DNA of 64,000 bases. Source: Tetrahymena thermophila SB210 (taxonomy: Eukaryota; Ciliophora; Oligohymenophorea; Hymenostomatida; Tetrahymenidae). A model generated the notes under the pieces. The model was not told where the DNA came from. It saw nothing but the letters and a program-made list of their open reading frames with translations, and did no database searches. Where the stretch lies: contig NW_002476563.1 in the NCBI RefSeq assembly GCF_000189635.1, positions 186,001 through 250,000 on the forward strand, in the 5' to 3' direction. The translations under genes and the position numbers were made by a program. Below are positions 58,223 through 64,000 of the stretch, in pieces (within the stretch, counting starts at the first letter, position 1; each line of letters opens with the position of its first letter).

Positions 58223-60961
58223 ATGTCTTCTAGCGATATTAGGATATAAGAAGAAGAGAAATAAAACTATCAAGTTAGTTAGAGAGGTTATTCATCCGAT
58301 TAAGCTGATAAGCTCTTCAAAAATCGAAAGAAGGCACAGTCAAGCGATGAGTCTGACTCTTGCTCTTCTGATGTATTTTATTAAAAAACAAGATTTATTT
58401 TGAGATAATAGCAGAAAAATATTGGTTATTTACAAAAAATTCAAACAATTCAATCTTGCTAAACAATCAATTATGAGCGAAATCTTATTGCCAATAATTT
58501 AAATTTAGGAAGAAATAGATGACTTTTATTATGGAGATAATTTCGATGAAATAAACGGTGGAGAGGGTGATTTTTTTGAAAGAAACTAGAATAATTAATA
58601 ATTTCACCGCAAGACTACAAAAGAGTTGGATGCTGAGGCAGAAATGGTCAACAAAAAAGTAAACCAAACAGCTAAAGACAAGAATGAGAATGTGGACCAA
58701 AAGAAAAAGTTCTTTAAAAATTACATAAAACTTCTGGTAGACAATTTGATTTGATTTGATTGTTATGTTAATATAGTAGCTCATTCATTCATTTATTTAG
58801 CTCTATATACATTCTATATATAATTTTAAGTGATAAATTACTGTATCATAAATAAAAATTAGAAGCTAAAGTATTAAGTTTTAGATAAAATAAAATTAAC
58901 CTGTTACAAAAAACATTTATCTGATAAAAAGTTAATGTCATTAATATTATTTAAAGGTATCAAAGCAGAAAAAGAGGTGGGAATCTAATGGTTTCTCGCT
59001 TGATTTAACATGTAATTTATATTTATAAACTTATTAACGCACATAAATTTGATAAGTAAAATTAAAGTTAGAAAAGGAGGGAGAACTTAAGCAAATAAAT
59101 AAATAAATAAATAAAAGAAAATTTTAACAAGTTAATTAGCTTGCGTATCCCTCTTTTCCTTACTCATTCTGTTTTCCATAAATAATTTACTCGGAAATTT
59201 ATGTTTTAAAAATAAAGCTTCAATATTGACAAGTTTAATTTCAAAATACTAAAATAGATATAACTCCGAGAATTATTGCAATGGGATTTCCTGCTGAAAA
59301 TTATGAGCGATGGTATAGAAATTCTATGATTGACGTTTAAAAGTAATTTGAATAAAAATTCATTATATCAACAAAATTCAATCAAAATAAACTTTAATTG
59401 AATATTAAATTATTATTAGCTTACTCTTTCGAGGAGTAAACTAATTTTTATTTTGTCCAATAAATTATTAAATACTTTACTTCCCTTCTTGCAATATTTA
59501 TTTATAGATTATCTTTTATTTAGATTAGTTAATTAATTAATTATTCTTTTTCTCTTTCAAATAAAATTACCTACTAAGTATTTAATAGATTGCAAAAAAT
59601 TACAAAGAAGATATTTTTTTTTCTTTATTATTCAATATTTTTTATAGTAGAATAATATTTAAATATTCTAATTACATGTAAATTAATCCCTTTTATGTGT
59701 AATAAAAGCTTTTTCAATAAAATGCACACTAACCACTATAAAGTTTATAATCTTTGCTCTGAAAGAACATATGAGAAAACAAGATTTCCTGATGTATCAT
59801 ATTACCCTTTTGAGGATCATTAGGCTCCAGAATTTTCTTTAATATACCGCTTCTGCAAGGACTTGTTTTAGTATATTCATGCTGATAAAGAAGGCAAAAA
59901 CACAGCAGGAGTCCATTGTAAAGCAGGTAAAGGTAGAACAGGAGTTATGATTTGTTGTTATCTAATGTATTCAGGTGAATATGAAAAAGCTATTGATGCT
60001 CTGCGCTACTATGGATTAATGAGAACAAATAACAAAAAGGTATTTTTAATAATTTATGTGAATTAAAATTTAGTTGTATATTAATTATTTAGGGAGTAAC
60101 TATTCCAAGTTAAATAAGATATGTTCAATATTTTGAAAAAGCCTTACACAATAAGTGGAAATTGGATGATTTCCCATAGATATGTAAAAAGTTGATTAAG
60201 ATAAGATTGATGACAATTCCTAACTTTAATTTGTTTGGAGGATGTGGTAATCTATTAACTACAAGAGGAATAATATTTATTTTATGATATTTTATAAAAA
60301 AACAGAACCATATTTCACAATTACTTACTCTAGATCAAAAAAAGAAAAAGTCGAATTCAATTCTCTGGTAAGCAAACTAACTCAAATCTTCTTTTAACGT
60401 TTTTTTAATTAATATTTTTTATATTTCTTGTTTAATTGCTTTAATAAAATATTATTTTAAAGGATAAATTCAAATTACAGAAGTATGAAAAAGAAGCTTA
60501 TATAGAATATAATTTAGACGAATACGTAGTCTATGGGGATGTTCAAGTTTAATTTTATAATAGATCTTTATTCAAAAAGTAATTAATTGAATTAAATAAA
60601 ATAATAACTTTGATTAATTATTTTATAGAAAGGAGAAAATGTTTTAATTTTGGTTCAATTGTGCCTTTTTTGAACCTAATGGGGTCATGGAAATCGAAAA
60701 GACTATGTTGGACACTGCATGCAAAGTATGTTTGAAATTAAATTGAGAATTTAAAGAACGTTTAACTTATTATATTTATTAAAATAGGATAAGAAAAATA
60801 AGAAATTTAGTAAAGAATTTCATGTTTAAGTTCATGCAATTCACCCATAGCAGGATACAAAAATCGAATTCTTGTAAACAAGCTATTTAGAATAAAACAG
60901 ACACTTTATAGCTCAACTAAAATAATAGCAGTAATAAAAGAGTGCAATATAAAACTAATGA
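58223..60961 (+). CDS. PTEN: PTEN-type phosphatidylinositol-3,4,5-trisphosphate 3-phosphatase, copy 2
   Basis: Ten exons, 58223-58372, 58509-58736, 58957-59011, 59258-59342, 59709-60039, 60093-60246, 60306-60367, 60463-60578, 60629-60725 and 60788-60961, give 483 residues ending in TGA. It has the same layout as copy 1. A charged N-terminal extension carries a Ser-rich acidic patch (SSDESDSCSSD), followed by KQKKRWESNGFSLDLTY and IIAMGFPAENYERW. The P-loop HCKAGKGRTGVM is at about residue 242 with the PIP3-specific lysines. The TI loop KKGVTIPSQIRYV and a C2 domain with MFQFWFNCAFFEPNG and LDTACKDKKNKKFSKEFHV follow. Exons 3-9 have exactly the lengths of those in copy 1 (55, 85, 331, 154, 62, 116, 97); only the ends differ. 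Catalytic residues are intact, so both copies are probably active, with divergence mainly in the N-terminal tail and the shorter Gln-rich C-terminus. Confidence 0.93.
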
Positions 60962-62351
60962 TAAAGAAATAGTATAACCAAAATAGAATAAATTTTACAT
61001 TAACGTAGTAGGCTCGTTAAACTATTTTACATACTTATTTCCTCATAAGATGTACATTCTATTTAAGTCGAGTTACTTTTATATTTTTCCTGGCTAAAAA
61101 AGCTATTCTTACAAAAAATAATAAACAAAAATATTTATTTCTGATGATATAAATTAGTAAATAAAATTGTCTTCTTTATTAAAATTAAATATTATTCTGT
61201 CAAATAAATGAATTAATTCTTCAAGAAAACATTGTTAAACATTATTGGAGGACGAGCTATTTAGAGAAATAATCAAGCTATATAAGATTATTGAATGCTA
61301 AAACTACAACAACAAGTGCATTTCAATTACTTTAATATATAATAAATATTTATATAATTTTAGAGTGGATTAATTACTATAACCCTAAGTATCTTACTTT
61401 TTTCTTTTAATTAGTAAAATGTATCATATGTAGTTATTTAGTTATATATTTTTATTATTATCATTATTAAATTAATATAATATAATTTATTTATTTATTT
61501 TTATTTTTTATCTTAGAAGTTCATTTAGTAGGAATAAATTATGTTTCAAAATTTTTTTTTTCATTATTTTCAACAGAATTTTTATTTAAACGAAATAAAA
61601 TTTTCATGTGAGATTATTAATTTTAATTAATAATTTGGAATTATTTGAAAGATCATCATGAATTAGATCTTTAATATTTATAATTATAATTTTGAACAGA
61701 AAGCTATATCAATAATTTTTAGACAACTTATATAGAAATAAGAAGATATTAGGTATTTCAATATTGCTACTTTTATATTTTAGAAATTTGTATGAGAAAA
61801 ACTTTTGTAGTGTTTAGATAAATTTATTTCGAAAACGCTTTAAATAGAATACAGTAGAATAATCAATGTAAATAAAAACTTTGCAAATAATTTGAAAAAA
61901 GGAATAAAGATAAATCATGAAAATTTAATATATTTATGATAGTTTTAGTTAAATGACAATTAACACGAATTCAATGCATCTTTGGCTGTATAGATTTATT
62001 TTCGCTGGCATGCGTGTCAATAAATAGGAAAAGAAATCCCATGAAAAAAAGAATTGCAAAATTTTATATTTTTTGTTTGTTTTTGTTAGTTTGCATAAAT
62101 GCATGCATCTATATACTAGCTTGATAGATTATTTGATAGAGAGAGTGTGTGAGTTTATATATGTTTTTGTTAGTAATAAAAGAGAGAGAAGAAAAAGTGA
62201 ATAATAAAATCAAGATATAAGAAGAGAAAAAATATTAATAATTAATCTTTGAATTATAAGAAGGTATATATTTAAAATAAGAAAAAGTAAATAGTAATTA
62301 GCAATTAGCAACCAATATTTTAAAGAAACAAAAAAAAAACAAAAACTAGGT
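60962..62351. other. AT-rich intergenic region
   Basis: About 1.4 kb. It contains a 99-codon ATG-to-TGA frame at 61953-62252 (MTINTNSMHLWLYRFIFAGM at the start) that I do not accept as a gene, and a purine-rich AGAGAGAGTGTGTGAG element near 62138 that may belong to the 5' region of the next gene. Confidence 0.5.
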
Positions 62352-63463
62352 ATGAAAGAACGATTTTTAATCTTGTTTCTATTCATAGTAGTAACAGGGT
62401 TTATCTAGCAAGCACCACAAGGTATCAATAAATAGCTTCTTTAATGCCGCCAGAGTTGAATCGAAGTGGTCCTTCCTTGATAGAGTTCATTTAGCAAATC
62501 CAACTTTCAAAAGCCATCAAATAAAAGCATTTTTACTATCACGTTCTATTTTTTTTTTTCGATCTTTATTATAATTCAAAACTCAGAATGATCAAAAGCA
62601 AAACTTAAGGAAAATAGAATGAACTAATAGGACTATGCGATTTTCAACTCTGCTGGCAAAAAATTACAAATTGCTGATAAAGCACAACTATGCAAATTTA
62701 TTTAAAATTTCTATCAATTATAATAGTTAGTGGATAGTAGTCTGGAAGTTCATCTAGCCAGTCCATGTGTGGCTAAGAAGAACAACCAGTATACTTAAAA
62801 GATTCGTGTAGAATTCTTTTTAGTGATCATAATGTATAGTGCAGTTAGGACATCGATCCAAGCAGGAGAAATGGAAATTATTTTCAGCAAGGGCGAATAG
62901 TAAATGGAAAAAATGGATAAGGGTGCAGTAGTGGCCACTATGTTATTAAGCAATAAGGCCAAACTCTAAATAGCAATGTTAATTCCATAATTTTGAACTA
63001 AAATTAGTTTCCGATTACACCTTATATATAGCAAATATCAAACAAATAGCATTGCTAAGAATTCTTCGAAAAAGCAGCGTATGTCTACTAGGATGATTGC
63101 GAAATCCTTCAATCAAATACAATACAAGTTAATTTGGATGATCATTTCTATATAAATTCCAATAAAGACTTTTCATTCATTGAGGTTATGAGTGATATAC
63201 AGTTTCCATCACATTCTTCTTGCACTTCGTCAGCAGGTTGCTCTTCTTAAGCACAATCAAGTACTACGTCAGAATAAAGAAGAGATATTCCCTCTGATAA
63301 ATCTAATACAAATTCTAATCTTTTATTTAATAGACTCTTTAGCTCATGGAATCAAGTCATTTCAGAAGAAATGTATGTTTTCAAATTTTCATTCAATAAA
63401 CAAACAACACCTCTACTCTACATTCATTTATTTTACTTGCCCTTAGTAGCTAATTTAGCCTGA
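62352..63463 (+). CDS. Unrecognised secreted cysteine-containing protein
   Basis: Model of four exons, 62352-62421, 62454-62542, 62610-62725 and 62758-63463, with phases 1, 0 and 2; it gives 326 residues ending in TGA. The N-terminus is a strong signal peptide (MKERFLILFLFIVVTGFI), so the product should enter the secretory pathway. The mature region holds spaced cysteines (MCGQEEQPVYLKDSC, HNVQC, GQGCSSGHY, KQHCQEFFEKAAYVYQDDC), then a Ser/Thr-rich stretch (CTSSAGCSSQAQSSTTSEQ). The hydrophobic C-terminus (PLLYIHLFYLPLVANLA) could be a membrane or GPI-attachment signal. Two introns in this model are only 32 nt. Exons 1 and 4 are well supported; the middle ones are inferred from phase. No family recognised. 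Confidence 0.6.
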
Positions 63464-64000
63464 TAGATTGGTAGGGAACATTTTCTAAATAAAACACATT
63501 TATATTTAATTTATTATTCTTACCAAAACTATTTCGCATATTAAATTAACTTCTTTTTATTACTTCAGCTTATGATGCGACATACTCACATATTCAAATA
63601 GATTGTTATACACATTATTTTTGACACTCCAATTTTTCCTTAACATTCCAAAAAATAAAACATAAATTTTTCTTTCATTTTTCCAAATATTTTTTGTCAT
63701 GCTAATACAGAAAATGCAAAATATTTTTAAATAAAGCTCTTTTCCTATCAAAAATACAATAATTTGAGAAATAAATAACCTTTTAAATCATAGCATCTAT
63801 TATTAAACATAAAATTACTCTTAAGGAATATTTAAATCTCTTTATACAAAAAGTAATAAATATTGCTAATAATAATAATCTGATTCTTTTCATAATAAAG
63901 CAACATATTTGAATTATGAATGAAGCCATTTTAAATAAATGAAGCACTTAAAAAGACAAAAAGTTTTATTTATTCTACATTTTTGTTTCTAGACAAACTA
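63464..64000. other. AT-rich intergenic end of window
   Basis: No convincing gene. A standard-code minus frame at 63560-63751 is low-complexity and remains open mainly because of base composition. Confidence 0.5.

Noticed and set aside
58485-58784. 99-codon minus ORF
   Set aside because: Antisense to PTEN copy 2 exon 2, whose reading frame is conserved in copy 1.
61953-62252. 99-codon plus ORF upstream of the secreted protein
   Set aside because: Mixed low-complexity composition, no homology, and open mostly because TGA is rare here; it probably overlaps the leader of the next gene.
63192-63446. 84-codon plus ORF
   Set aside because: Wrong frame of the last exon of the secreted-protein gene.

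Overview
The window is nuclear DNA of an oligohymenophorean ciliate, most likely Tetrahymena or a close relative. It is very AT-rich. Every convincing gene can only be read if TAA and TAG mean glutamine and TGA is the sole stop. All coding frames are cut by short AT-rich GT...AG introns whose phases agree across exon joins. The gene content is purely eukaryotic. Standard-code ORFs in such DNA are mostly fragments of exons or chance open frames, so coordinates here come from reading with the ciliate code and joining exons by phase.

Layout. At 1-11827 (minus) lies the N-terminal and regulatory part of an inositol-trisphosphate-receptor-like calcium release channel; its pore end lies beyond base 1. 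A divergent intergenic region separates it from a MAPKK-like pseudokinase at 13184-17315 (plus). A 4 kb gene-poor stretch with diverged tandem repeats follows, then a 3-hydroxyacyl-CoA dehydratase (21439-22062, plus). Next come repeat-bearing AT-rich DNA, eIF1 (25996-26649, plus), another repeat block at 27.4-28.5 kb, and an FAD-dependent amine/amino-acid oxidoreductase (30810-32213, minus). After 4 kb without a clear gene there is a cyclic-nucleotide-binding potassium-type channel with a C-terminal zinc knuckle (36304-41336, plus). It sits tail to tail with the largest RNA polymerase II subunit (41799-48829, minus, 16 exons, non-canonical CTD). The right end holds two tandem PTEN lipid phosphatases (50203-53505 and 58223-60961, both plus). 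Between them is a bacterial-type D-Ala-D-Ala carboxypeptidase homologue (55235-56363, plus). The window ends with an unrecognised secreted cysteine-containing protein (62352-63463, plus).

How the genes relate. This is a eukaryotic neighbourhood without operons. The IP3-receptor-like channel, the cyclic-nucleotide-binding channel and the two PI(3,4,5)P3 phosphatases all belong to second-messenger and phosphoinositide signalling. eIF1 and RPB1 are housekeeping genes of translation and transcription. HACD works in very-long-chain fatty acid synthesis.

Most notable are the tandem PTEN pair with seven consecutive exons of identical length, the complete loss of catalytic residues in the MAPKK-like protein, the zinc knuckle fused behind the channel's CNBD, the peptidoglycan-type carboxypeptidase with all three active-site motifs, and introns as short as 32-36 nt that are needed to remove in-frame TGA codons or frame breaks. 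No tRNA, rRNA, CRISPR, transposon or telomeric repeat was found.
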